This document shows, piece after piece, positions 1-7,099 of a stretch of DNA of 17,479 bases. The translations under genes were made by a program, and so were the position numbers. The notes below the pieces were generated by a model that was given only the letters and a program-made list of their open reading frames with translations, was not told the DNA's origin and ran no database searches. How positions within the stretch are numbered: the first letter of the stretch is position 1; each line of letters opens with the position of its first letter. This DNA is from Brumimicrobium sp964346075 (GTDB taxonomy: Bacteria; Bacteroidota; Bacteroidia; Flavobacteriales_D; Crocinitomicaceae): positions 1-17,479 of the forward strand of contig CAYFTH010000061.1 of the NCBI GenBank assembly GCA_964346075.1, written 5' to 3'.

Positions 1-24
1 CCTATTAGTGGGCTGTACTGGATT
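1..24 (-). repeat. Truncated copy of the 3' end of tRNA-Val plus its 3' flank
   Basis: These 24 bases are identical to positions 129-152. In the second copy they form the 3' part of tRNA-Val (T-arm and acceptor strand) plus eight bases of 3' flank. On the minus strand this copy would read the end of a tRNA, but identity stops at base 24 and what follows at 25-97 does not complete a cloverleaf. It is therefore a fragment or a repeated spacer, not a functional tRNA. A shared 3' flank suggests a tandem tRNA-Val array extending leftward out of the window; that part is inference. Confidence 0.7.
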
Positions 25-97
25 ACGCCCTCCATTACATTCCGGTTGTGAGCTCCACTTGCGTCTCGGTTCGAGGTTCTCATCCAGTTTCGCCCAC
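8..97. repeat. Imperfect inverted repeat enclosing a tRNA-array spacer
   Basis: The outer arms GTGGGC (8-13) and GCCCAC (92-97) and the inner arms CTGGAT (18-23) and ATCCAG (82-87) are perfectly complementary and separated by unequal 4-base internal loops. The result is a long stem around a loop of about 58 bases. The left arm is the tRNA-Val acceptor/T-arm sequence, so the element uses tRNA sequence as one half of its stem. The loop also holds the imperfect palindrome GTGAGCTCCAC. It may be a processing signal or spacer in a tRNA array, or a chance remnant of recombination between tRNA copies. No protein-coding signal is convincing here. Confidence 0.5.
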
Positions 98-100
98 AAA

Positions 101-128
101 AAAAAGTCCGTCTCTTAACGAACTTTTT
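101..128 (-). terminator. Rho-independent terminator of tRNA-Val
   Basis: An 11-base arm (101-111) and its partner (118-128) pair with one mismatch around the six-base loop CTCTTA. Read on the minus strand, the hairpin lies 9 bases beyond the tRNA 3' end and is followed by a run of eight T (complement of A98-A105). Position and T-run fit a terminator for the tRNA transcript. Confidence 0.7.
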
Positions 129-136
129 CCTATTAG

Positions 137-211
137 TGGGCTGTACTGGATTCGAACCAACGACCTCTGCTCTGTCAAAGCAGCGCTCTAAACCAACTGA
201 GCTAACAGCCC
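137..211 (-). tRNA. tRNA-Val (anticodon GAC)
   Basis: Read on the minus strand, the 75 bases fold into a full cloverleaf. The 7-bp acceptor stem is GGGCTGT/ACAGCCC, the D-stem GCTC/GAGC, the anticodon stem CTGCT/AGCAG with loop TTGACAG, the variable loop AGGTC, and the T-arm GTTGG-TTCGAAT-CCAGT with the usual TTCGA core. Loop positions 34-36 are GAC, which reads GUC/GUU valine codons. The discriminator base is A (137). CCA is not encoded, so it must be added after transcription. The T-stem includes two G-T wobbles, which is acceptable. A terminator follows at 101-128, and a partial second copy of its 3' end lies at 1-24. Confidence 0.93.
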
Positions 212-348
212 AAACCATTATTAGTTGGGAATCGCAATAATAAGGATAAGGATTGAATTGCAGGTGGTTTAAAGCGATATTTTTTATTGATGGATCTTGC
301 TTCGTTCAACGAGGAGCTTAAAGTAGATGTGTACTCGAGCTTTGAGGA

Positions 349-876
349 TCACTCCTCTTTTTCGTAAGTCTTCAGAAAATCTTCATAAGACTGTTCTTTG
401 TAAATTTTTTTTCCAATAAAGACGAGAATTGGTTTTAAATCTTTCGCTGATCGATAACCTGGCAGGGGTTGAATCATTTGTGCGTTCTCATCCAAAAAAA
501 CGACGGTTGGATAACTCATTTTTTCTTGTAATAGCGATGCTGCAAGTTCGTTGTATCCGCGGCGTCCGTTATCGATAAACTTAAATTGCTTTCCACCAAA
601 TGCTATGGGCTCCTTTTGTTCTGCATCGAATTTTACGGGAACAAAGTATTTGTTCATAATTTTTACGACTTCAGGATCTGAAAATGTAGTTGCATCCATG
701 CGTTTGCACCAACCGCACCAGTCGGTGTATACGTCGATAAAAACCTGCTTTTGGTTAGATTCATCATTTAAAACTGCGTCTAGTGTGTCGATCGGAGCCC
801 ACTTGATCGATGCTTCCTGAGCATCTAAAGTGTTGTAGACCAATGCAAAACTTATAAAAATCAAAAACTTGTACAT
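349..876 (-). CDS. Exported thioredoxin-fold protein
   Basis: This is a 175-residue protein of the thioredoxin superfamily, similar to the DUF255/thioredoxin_7 type common in Bacteroidota. A hydrophobic N-terminus (MYKFLIFISFALVYN) ending near the TLDAQ site looks like a signal peptide, placing the protein in the periplasm. The redox motif WCGWC puts cysteines at 54 and 57, and the cis-proline is in SYPTVVF (Pro123), so both catalytic elements of a disulfide reductase or isomerase are present. I chose the ATG at 876 because it opens the signal peptide directly. An upstream in-frame ATG at 924 would put 16 extra residues, including two cysteines, before it. The gene is divergent from polA, with 228 bp between the two start codons. 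Its substrate is unknown; it may reduce or protect periplasmic thiols. Confidence 0.8.
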   Translation of the reverse strand: MYKFLIFISFALVYNTLDAQEASIKWAPIDTLDAVLNDESNQKQVFIDVYTDWCGWCKRMDATTFSDPEVVKIMNKYFVPVKFDAEQKEPIAFGGKQFKFIDNGRRGYNELAASLLQEKMSYPTVVFLDENAQMIQPLPGYRSAKDLKPILVFIGKKIYKEQSYEDFLKTYEKEE

Positions 877-1051
877 ACTCACGAAGTTACAACAAAATAG
901 TTGCCAAACGAAAATATTGCGCATGTGTTACTGAGTTCAGGATATATTCATTTGAGATGATTACTGTCAAAAGTTTCAATTATCAGCCATGAAACCGCAA
1001 TTTTGCAAGTTACAACTTCTGCTTTTAATTTCCCTGATTCATCTAATTCCC

Positions 1052-1083
1052 TTGTATCGAATACACTTAAAATATTATTTTTG
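1052..1083 (+). promoter_or_regulatory. Candidate Bacteroidota sigma-ABfr promoter for polA
   Basis: TTG at 1052-1054 and TATTTTTG at 1076-1083 match the Bacteroidota -33 (TTG) and -7 (TAnnTTTG) consensus exactly, with a 21-base spacer inside the usual range. Transcription would start around 1089-1091, about 15 bases before the polA ATG at 1105. The site overlaps any N-terminal extension of polA upstream of 1105, which supports the ATG as the real start. The region is A+T-rich, so a chance match remains possible. Confidence 0.55.
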
Positions 1084-1104
1084 ACAGGTATTCAAACAAG
1101 ACAT

Positions 1105-3900
1105 ATGTTAACTTCAGATAAAGACAAGAAACTTTTTTTACTCGATGCATTTGCTCTAATCTACAGAGCTTATTTTGCTTTTTCTAAAAACCCAAGAGTC
1201 AATTCCAAAGGAGAAAACACTTCAGCAGCTTTTGGTTTTACAACGGCACTCCTGGATATTCTCAAGAAAGAAAAACCTTCGCATATCGCTGTAGTATTTG
1301 ATGCCCCGGGTGGGGCGACTAATCGTCAAGCGGATTTTGCTGATTACAAGGCTCACCGCGAAGAAATGCCCGAAGATATCCGAAATATGATCGACCCGAT
1401 TAAAGCTATCGTCGAGGCATTCAATATTCCGCTTTTACTCAAAGAAGGTTTCGAAGCTGACGATGTGATTGGAACACTTGCAAAAGTAGCAGAAAGAGAA
1501 GGGTTCACTACTTATATGATGACACCTGACAAAGACTTTGCTCAACTCGTTTCAGAAAATACATTCATGTACAAACCCGGTCGGGGAGGTAAGCCTGCTG
1601 AAATCTGGGACCTCGACAAGGTCAAAGAAAAATTTGAGGTGGAAAAACCGGAACAAGTCATTGATATTCTCGGTCTATGGGGAGATAGTGCGGATAACAT
1701 TCCGGGCATTCCGGGCATTGGAGAGAAGACATCTAAAAAAATCATCAAGAAGTATGGGTCGATGGAGGCGCTTTTTGAGCATACCGATGACTTAAAAGGA
1801 AAACAAAAAGAAAACGTCATCAATTATGAAGAACAAGGGCGCATGTCCAAAATGCTGGCCACCATCATTACGGATGTCGATGTTCCTTTTGACCCCGAAG
1901 ATTTGACGTATTGTGACCCCGATGAAGAAAAGGTGAAAGCGATATTCACGCAATTGGAGTTTAAGGCACTGGCGAAAAAAGTGTTGGGAGAAGAAATCGT
2001 CATTACATCGAACCCAACAAGTTCAGAGGGGCAATTGGATCTTTTTGGTACTTCTTCGGAACGGGAATCGGTCGATGAGGAAGCGATTAAAACCCTCGAA
2101 GACGTCGAAGTAGATTATCAGTTTATCGCGTCAGCAGAAGATCGCAAGCAACTCATCGAGCATTTAATGCAACAGAAATCGGTGTGTTTTGATACAGAAA
2201 CCTCAAGTCTGGAAGCCCGAAATGCTGATTTAATAGGTATCGCATTTTCTTGTGAAAAAAATAAGGCCTTTTACGTACCTTTTCCCAGGGATTTTGAAGC
2301 GACAAAAAAGCAGCTGGCTGAATTTGACGACTTTTTTACATCCGATAAGATTGAAAAAGTAGCGCACAACCTCAAGTATGATGAGCAAGTGATCAATCGT
2401 TATGGTTTTAAAATCGAAGGTCCGGTTTTTGATACGATGATCGCGCATTACCTTCTTTCTCCCGACGGAAAGCACGGGATGGATGTTCTTGCTGAATATT
2501 ATTTGAAATACCAGCCCGTGCCTATAGAAAAAATCATCGGTAAAAAAGGAAAAAACCAAAAATCGATGCGTGATATCGAACAACAGGATATTGCTGACTA
2601 CGCTTGCGAAGATGCGGATATTACGTGGCAGTTGAAAATGCTTTTTGAGCCTGAAATACAGAAAGACCACCTCAAGAAGTTATTCTATAACATGGAAATG
2701 CCTTTGGTGCACGTGCTCAAATCAATGGAACAAGAAGGTATTCAGCTTGATATTGAAAGTTTGAAGCGATTTTCGGAAGAATTGGGGCAATCGTTGAATG
2801 CAATTGAAGAGCAAGTAATTGATCTGGCGGGAGAAGCGTTCAACTTAGATTCACCCAAGCAGCTTGGTGTAATTTTATTTGAAAAACTGGAGATCTCAAA
2901 AAAGGCTAAGAAAACGAAGTCAGGTCAATATTCTACGTCGGAAGATACATTGCAAAAACATGTAAATGATCACGAGATCGTTCCGTTAATTCTGGATTAT
3001 CGCTCTTTGCGTAAACTGAAGAACACGTATGTCGATCCTTTACCAGAGTTGGTGGATCAGAATGATGGTAGATTGCACACCCATTACATGCAAACGGTAG
3101 CAGCTACGGGGAGACTGAGCTCTACTAATCCGAACCTTCAAAATATTCCTATTCGAACTGAAAAAGGACGAGAAATTCGGAAGGCTTTTGTCCCCAAAAA
3201 TGAGGATTACGAATTGATGGCAGCAGACTACTCTCAAATTGAATTGAGAATTATCGCTGCCCTAAGTGGAGATAAAAATATGATCGAGGCCTTCCAGAAT
3301 GGTCATGATATTCACGCAGCCACTGCGGCAAAAGTCTATGATGTAGCGATGGACGAAGTGACAAGAGAACAACGAAGCAACGCAAAAGCAGTCAATTTTG
3401 GCATTATTTACGGACAATCGGCGTTCGGTCTTTCGCAAAACCTCGGTATATCCAGAAAAGAAGCAAAATCGATCATCGATAGCTATTTTGAGCAATATCC
3501 TACGATCAAGCAATATATGGAAAATGCCAAAGAGGAAGCTAAGGAAAAAGGATACGTGGAAACGATTGAGCAGCGCAGGAGGTATTTGCCGGATATCAAT
3601 TCCAAAAATGCCATTGTTCGCGGATATGCAGAACGCAATGCGATCAATGCTCCCATTCAGGGAAGTGCAGCAGACATCATTAAAATCGCTATGATTGATG
3701 TGTACAATCAGATGAAAACGGAAAATCTAACTTCACGAATGCTGTTGCAGGTACATGATGAATTGGTGTTCGATGTCCTGAAATCTGAGAAAGGAAAAGT
3801 CGCTAAAATCGTCAAAGATTGTATGGAGAATGCGGTAAAACTGGATGTTCCGCTCGATGTAGAGATGGAATTTGCCGACAACTGGCTCGATGCACACTAG
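1105..3900 (+). CDS. polA: DNA polymerase I with both exonuclease domains
   Basis: This 931-residue protein removes RNA primers and fills gaps in replication and repair. All three domains are intact. The N-terminal 5'-3' exonuclease carries FEADDVIG (Asp119/Asp120) and GDSADNIPG (Asp194, Asp197) with a helix-hairpin-helix. The central 3'-5' proofreading exonuclease has DTET at Asp363, then HNLKYDE and YACEDAD, so the metal-binding acids of an active DEDD nuclease are kept. The polymerase has motif A DYSQIELR (Asp708), motif B RSNAKAVNFGIIYG and motif C VHDELVF (Asp885). Motif B carries Phe, as in E. coli, so discrimination against dideoxynucleotides is expected. Length matches the family (about 930). 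The frame stays open upstream to a TTG at 1003, but the ATG at 1105 starts the conserved domain a few residues later and lies just behind a good promoter. Confidence 0.97.
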   Translation: MLTSDKDKKLFLLDAFALIYRAYFAFSKNPRVNSKGENTSAAFGFTTALLDILKKEKPSHIAVVFDAPGGATNRQADFADYKAHREEMPEDIRNMIDPIKAIVEAFNIPLLLKEGFEADDVIGTLAKVAEREGFTTYMMTPDKDFAQLVSENTFMYKPGRGGKPAEIWDLDKVKEKFEVEKPEQVIDILGLWGDSADNIPGIPGIGEKTSKKIIKKYGSMEALFEHTDDLKGKQKENVINYEEQGRMSKMLATIITDVDVPFDPEDLTYCDPDEEKVKAIFTQLEFKALAKKVLGEEIVITSNPTSSEGQLDLFGTSSERESVDEEAIKTLEDVEVDYQFIASAEDRKQLIEHLMQQKSVCFDTETSSLEARNADLIGIAFSCEKNKAFYVPFPRDFEATKKQLAEFDDFFTSDKIEKVAHNLKYDEQVINRYGFKIEGPVFDTMIAHYLLSPDGKHGMDVLAEYYLKYQPVPIEKIIGKKGKNQKSMRDIEQQDIADYACEDADITWQLKMLFEPEIQKDHLKKLFYNMEMPLVHVLKSMEQEGIQLDIESLKRFSEELGQSLNAIEEQVIDLAGEAFNLDSPKQLGVILFEKLEISKKAKKTKSGQYSTSEDTLQKHVNDHEIVPLILDYRSLRKLKNTYVDPLPELVDQNDGRLHTHYMQTVAATGRLSSTNPNLQNIPIRTEKGREIRKAFVPKNEDYELMAADYSQIELRIIAALSGDKNMIEAFQNGHDIHAATAAKVYDVAMDEVTREQRSNAKAVNFGIIYGQSAFGLSQNLGISRKEAKSIIDSYFEQYPTIKQYMENAKEEAKEKGYVETIEQRRRYLPDINSKNAIVRGYAERNAINAPIQGSAADIIKIAMIDVYNQMKTENLTSRMLLQVHDELVFDVLKSEKGKVAKIVKDCMENAVKLDVPLDVEMEFADNWLDAH

Positions 3901-4002
3901 GTGTTTTCCTGGAAATTCATTGAAAGGCACAAAAGCTGATGCAAAATAGTGAGATTGTTCTGAGGAGTGAACTGAGACGCACTTTTTATTGACTTTAGAT
4001 TA

Positions 4003-4102
4003 NNNNNNNNNNNNNNNNNNNNNNNNNNNNNNNNNNNNNNNNNNNNNNNNNNNNNNNNNNNNNNNNNNNNNNNNNNNNNNNNNNNNNNNNNNNNNNNNNN
4101 NN
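4003..4102. other. Assembly gap (100 N)
   Basis: Exactly 100 N is the conventional placeholder for a scaffold gap of unknown size. The gene-poor stretch 3901-4234 therefore consists of about 100 bases after polA with no convincing gene or clear terminator, the gap, and 132 bases holding only a possible tiny reading frame. A gene may be lost in the gap, so adjacency of polA and the enoyl-CoA hydratase gene is not proven. Confidence 0.97.
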
Positions 4103-4118
4103 GCTCGATCGTCGCAAT

Positions 4119-4214
4119 TTATTCACACACCCTGTTAAGCGATCGATTTTTGGGATCAATGGCGTTGAACTTTTCGATGTTTTTCTTCAGTGCTTCCTTT
4201 TCATCAGCTTCCAT
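4119..4214 (-). CDS. Possible 31-residue small protein
   Basis: The minus strand between the enoyl-CoA hydratase stop and the gap holds an ATG-initiated frame of 31 codons ending in TAA. The product is highly charged (MEADEKEALKKNIEKFN, then IDPKNRSLNRVCE) and would favour an amphipathic helix. The frame is also open for eight codons upstream of the ATG, up to a TAA that overlaps the end of the hydratase gene. The composition looks more coding-like than random A+T-rich spacer, so it could be a real small protein co-transcribed after the hydratase, or the leftover C-terminus of a decayed gene. I do not recognise a family. Confidence 0.25.
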   Translation of the reverse strand: MEADEKEALKKNIEKFNAIDPKNRSLNRVCE

Positions 4215-4234
4215 GCCTTCATTCTTATCGAAGA

Positions 4235-5011
4235 CTATTTAAAATCTGGTTTGCGCTTCTCCAAAAATGCAGAAGTTCCTTCTTTAAATTCTTCTGTACC
4301 GAAGCAATTACCGAACTCTGTTATTTCAACATTGTAACCGTTCAGTCCGTCAACGAAGTTCGCATTAACGGCCTTAATTGCTGATTTGATCGCAGAACCT
4401 GAATTATTGCAGATTTTTTTTGCGATTTTGTGTGCTAAATTCATCAGCTCTTCTTGTGGTACAACGTGATTCACAAGTCCCCACTGCTGAGCTTCTTCAG
4501 CACCTAACATACCTGCAGTCGTGATGAGCTCCATTGCTTTTCCCCGACCAACCAGTTGAGTAAGACGCTGTGTGCCGCCATAGCCAGGGATGACACCCAA
4601 TGAAACTTCTGGTAATCCGAGTTTGGCATTATCCGAAGCTACGCGCATGTGTGATGCCATAGCTAGTTCTAACCCCCCGCCAAGTGCAAATCCATTGACT
4701 GCAGCAATAACAGGTGTAGGTAAGTTGTGTACAAAATTAAATAGTAATTCTTGTCCATTCGCGGCCAACTCCTGTCCTTGTTCTACATTGTAATCGGCAA
4801 ACTCTTTGATGTCTGCACCAGCCACAAATGCCTTTTCGCCTGTACCAGTTAAAATTATAGCACGCGTAGATGCATCTTTATTGGCCGCGTCCATAGCTTC
4901 GTGCAATTCTTTAATTGTTGCTTTATTTAAAGCGTTGAGCTGTTTGGGTCGATTAATCGTAATGATATGAATGCGCTCTTCTTGAGTTGTAGTAATGTTT
5001 TCGTATGCCAT
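4235..5011 (-). CDS. Enoyl-CoA hydratase (crotonase family)
   Basis: The 258-residue product has the length and motifs of a short-chain enoyl-CoA hydratase, which adds water to 2-trans-enoyl-CoA to give 3-hydroxyacyl-CoA in fatty-acid beta-oxidation or related pathways. The oxyanion-hole segments are AFVAGADIKEF and ALGGGLELAMA. Both acids matching the two catalytic glutamates of rat mitochondrial crotonase are present: Glu115 (GGGLEL) and Glu135 (GLPEVSLG). The signature IPGYGGTQRL follows. The C-terminus FLEKRKPDFK is typical, so the gene is complete. No signal peptide is seen, so the enzyme is cytoplasmic. It is divergent from a lipoprotein gene with 224 bases between starts. A 3-hydroxybutyryl-CoA dehydratase role is possible; exact chain-length preference cannot be read from the sequence. 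Confidence 0.93.
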   Translation of the reverse strand: MAYENITTTQEERIHIITINRPKQLNALNKATIKELHEAMDAANKDASTRAIILTGTGEKAFVAGADIKEFADYNVEQGQELAANGQELLFNFVHNLPTPVIAAVNGFALGGGLELAMASHMRVASDNAKLGLPEVSLGVIPGYGGTQRLTQLVGRGKAMELITTAGMLGAEEAQQWGLVNHVVPQEELMNLAHKIAKKICNNSGSAIKSAIKAVNANFVDGLNGYNVEITEFGNCFGTEEFKEGTSAFLEKRKPDFK

Positions 5012-5235
5012 ATTTTCTATATATTTTCAGGCTAATATAGCGAATCACAAGAGATTCTCAAAAGTGAAACATTTGATGACTCTCATAAGAGCGTTTTGAA
5101 AAAGAAAAGAAAACTATCATTAAAGCTAAAATAGCTGTTTCTTAATTCAATTAGACGTTCTTGAGTGATTTTATGTGTTGAGCAGGATAATTGTAGATGT
5201 AATTCCATATTTTTAAGGTTCAAAATCAATTGAAT

Positions 5236-5916
5236 ATGAAGAAAGTTCTCAGTATTTTTATAGTGGTAGGTGTTTTTGTTGCTTGTTCAACAGAAGAACA
5301 GCGATCGGGTGAAGATCTTCAAGGCAATAGGCACCCAGAGAAAAATGATGCTGATGTATCCAAAAAAGATTCTGTGAAGAATGTAAAGGCTATTGATTCG
5401 AAAGAAGCGATGATCAAAACTGCACTGCATGCGGTCCCTGAGAAGCGCAGAGAAAACTGCACGGTTAAAGGATACGATGAGAGTGGCGCTCTTGTGGTGC
5501 TCCGGCAGGGCAGTAATCCGTGGGTTTGTTTAGCTGATCATCCTCAAAAAGACGGTTTTAGTGCAGCTTGTTACCACAAGAGTTTGGAACCATTTATGGC
5601 TAGAGGTAGAGCTTTAAAAAAAGCGGGTAAAGATGGGCGCGAAATTTTCAGTATTCGCGAGAAAGAAATTAAGTCTGGAAAACTTGAGATGTGCGAACCA
5701 GGTGCGATGTTACATGTTTACTATGGGCCAAAAGCAATTTACGAGCCTCAAACGGGAGAAGTTTTAGATGCTCAGCATCGTTTTGTTGTGTATATGCCTT
5801 TTGCAACAGCTGCTTCTACAGGTCTTCCAGAGTCTCCTCAAAAGCCAAATCATCCCTGGATCATGGATCCGGGAACGCATAAAGCACACATTATGATTAC
5901 TCCAAAAGCGGATTAA
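5236..5916 (+). CDS. Lipoprotein of unknown function
   Basis: This 226-residue protein starts with a lipoprotein signal (MKKVLSIFIVVGVFVAC, lipid-modified Cys17), followed by a polar, charged linker of about 40 residues suited to tethering at the membrane. The folded part (about residues 55-226) has cysteines in RENCTVKG, WVCLADH, AACYHK and EMCEPG, which could form disulfides. It ends with the conserved-looking stretch PWIMDPGTHKAHIMI. The motifs NPWVCLADHP and the PWIM...AHIMI end resemble an uncharacterised exported family I have seen in other phyla; I cannot name it. I chose the ATG at 5236 over the TTG two codons upstream. The gene is alone on its strand here, with 109 bp before the PorP/SprF-like gene, so co-transcription is possible but not shown. 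Confidence 0.75.
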   Translation: MKKVLSIFIVVGVFVACSTEEQRSGEDLQGNRHPEKNDADVSKKDSVKNVKAIDSKEAMIKTALHAVPEKRRENCTVKGYDESGALVVLRQGSNPWVCLADHPQKDGFSAACYHKSLEPFMARGRALKKAGKDGREIFSIREKEIKSGKLEMCEPGAMLHVYYGPKAIYEPQTGEVLDAQHRFVVYMPFATAASTGLPESPQKPNHPWIMDPGTHKAHIMITPKAD

Positions 5917-6025
5917 TTGCGAGGTATCAAGCAACGACAAATTCTAATACTTCGCTGAACTTGCATTGATATTTGTTTTTTCTTGGTTACTTTAAGGTGA
6001 TCTAAATTACCTCTAAACTGCTTTC

Positions 6026-6898
6026 ATGCTAAAAATACATCAACTCAAACTGTTCCTGACTCTTTTATTAGGGTGTAGTATTTCATGTCACGCTCAGCAA
6101 ATACCCTTCTTTGGTTTTTACAGGGATATTTCTACCTTTTATAATCCGGCTATGGCGGGTTTTGACCATTCTTTTCGTGCTCATTTATTATTCAGAAGTC
6201 AGTGGCTGGGATTACAAGGTGCGCCAATGAGCTATGTGGGACAAGCAGGTGCAAAGCTTAAAAGTATAAATTCTGGAGTTGGATTGAACGTAATCCATGA
6301 GGAGATCGGTTTTAGTGAATACACCGCTGTAACGGGCAATTACAATTATCAATGGTCTTTGAATGAAGGCAAAAGTAAATTGTCGCTTGGAGCAGCACCC
6401 CGATTTTACAGTTCTGAAAACCCAAATTTAGTCGTTGATTCGAGTGGTGTTGCAACACCCTCCTCGTGGAACCGATCACAGCGCTTTTCAATGAATGCGG
6501 GCGCTGCTTTTAAGACGGAGAAATTATTTGTTGGACTTGGTGTTCAAAATCTCATCCCGGCTCAAGATAATTATGGAGGTAATCTTGATTATGTGGATGC
6601 GTTGCATCTTTCGGTGATGACGAGCTATGACGTCCCGCTAACTGATAAAATAACATTAGTTCCCAATGTTCATGTTCAGTAGGATATAACAGTGATTTCT
6701 TTATTCTTCAACGCAAGAGTTGAACACGAGAAATTGTGGTGGCAATTGGGTTATCACAATAGAACTTATCACGGAGCTATAGGTTATCGCTTCCTTGACA
6801 GGATAAATGCTGGATACATGATTGAATATAGTACATTAGCACCACTTTTTCCTAATGTTTGGTCACATGAGGTGTTTTTAGCGTGTGAATTAAAATAA
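6026..6898 (+). pseudogene. PorP/SprF-family protein interrupted by an in-frame amber codon
   Basis: The reading frame encodes a PorP/SprF-like outer-membrane protein of the kind associated with T9SS and gliding. It has a signal peptide (MLKIHQLKLFLTLLLG, cleavage near CHAQ), the hallmark YNPAMAGFDHSFRAHLLFRS and QWLGLQGAPMS near the N-terminus, and alternating beta-strand segments typical of a beta-barrel. A single TAG at 6680-6682 stops translation after 218 residues. The same frame then stays open to TAA at 6896-6898, adding 71 residues that look like the last barrel strands (WWQLGYHNRTYHGAIGYRF, then IEYSTLAPLFP). Together they give about 289 residues, the usual family size. No frame change is involved, so one base accounts for the break. 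It may be a recent nonsense mutation, a sequencing error, or recoding. Without the final strands the barrel would probably not fold. Confidence 0.8.
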
Positions 6899-6919
6899 AA
6901 TGTTTTACCACGAATTTAT

Positions 6920-6984
6920 TGGCTGAAGCCACTATCACATAGATTACGCATCCATCATGGAGGGATAAATCCCTCGCTGACGCA
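6920..6984. repeat. Candidate REP-like paired-hairpin element
   Basis: Two small perfect palindromes lie about 30 bases apart in this intergenic stretch: TGGCT-GA-AGCCA (6920-6931) and GAGGGAT-AA-ATCCCTC (6960-6975). The tail CGCTGACGCA follows. Neither is followed by a T-run, so they do not look like terminators. Short GGGAT...ATCCC hairpins with a conserved flank are the form of REP elements mobilised by REP-associated tyrosine transposases, which occur in Bacteroidota. Only one copy is visible, so its repeated nature is unproven. Confidence 0.35.
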
Positions 6985-7060
6985 AAATTTGAAACAACAA
7001 ATATTCCTCTTCGGGGATCCAGCGATTATATCTGTACCCATTTAAAAAATCAGGAGTAAT

Positions 7061-7092
7061 AAAAAATCGCGATGTATAAAAATACACCGCGA
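7061..7092 (-). terminator. Rho-independent terminator behind the glycine-rich T9SS gene
   Basis: Arms 7067-7077 and 7082-7092 pair over 11 bases with one A-C mismatch around an AAAA loop. Read on the minus strand the hairpin is followed by six T (complement of A7061-A7066). It lies 8 bases beyond the stop codon of the gene at 7100-9760. Confidence 0.8.
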
Positions 7093-7099
7093 TAAGTTT

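Noticed and set aside
311..340. Weak hairpin behind the thioredoxin-fold gene
   Set aside because: About five pairs including a G-T wobble and no adjacent T-run, so I do not call a terminator.
1003..1104. 34-residue N-terminal extension of DNA polymerase I from a TTG start
   Set aside because: The extension has no polymerase similarity and overlaps a good promoter. The ATG at 1105 fits family length.
5175..5187. 13-base match (GTGTTGAGCAGGA) to the minisatellite at 17410-17422
   Set aside because: A single isolated copy in an A+T-rich spacer with no tandem structure; a match this short can be coincidence.
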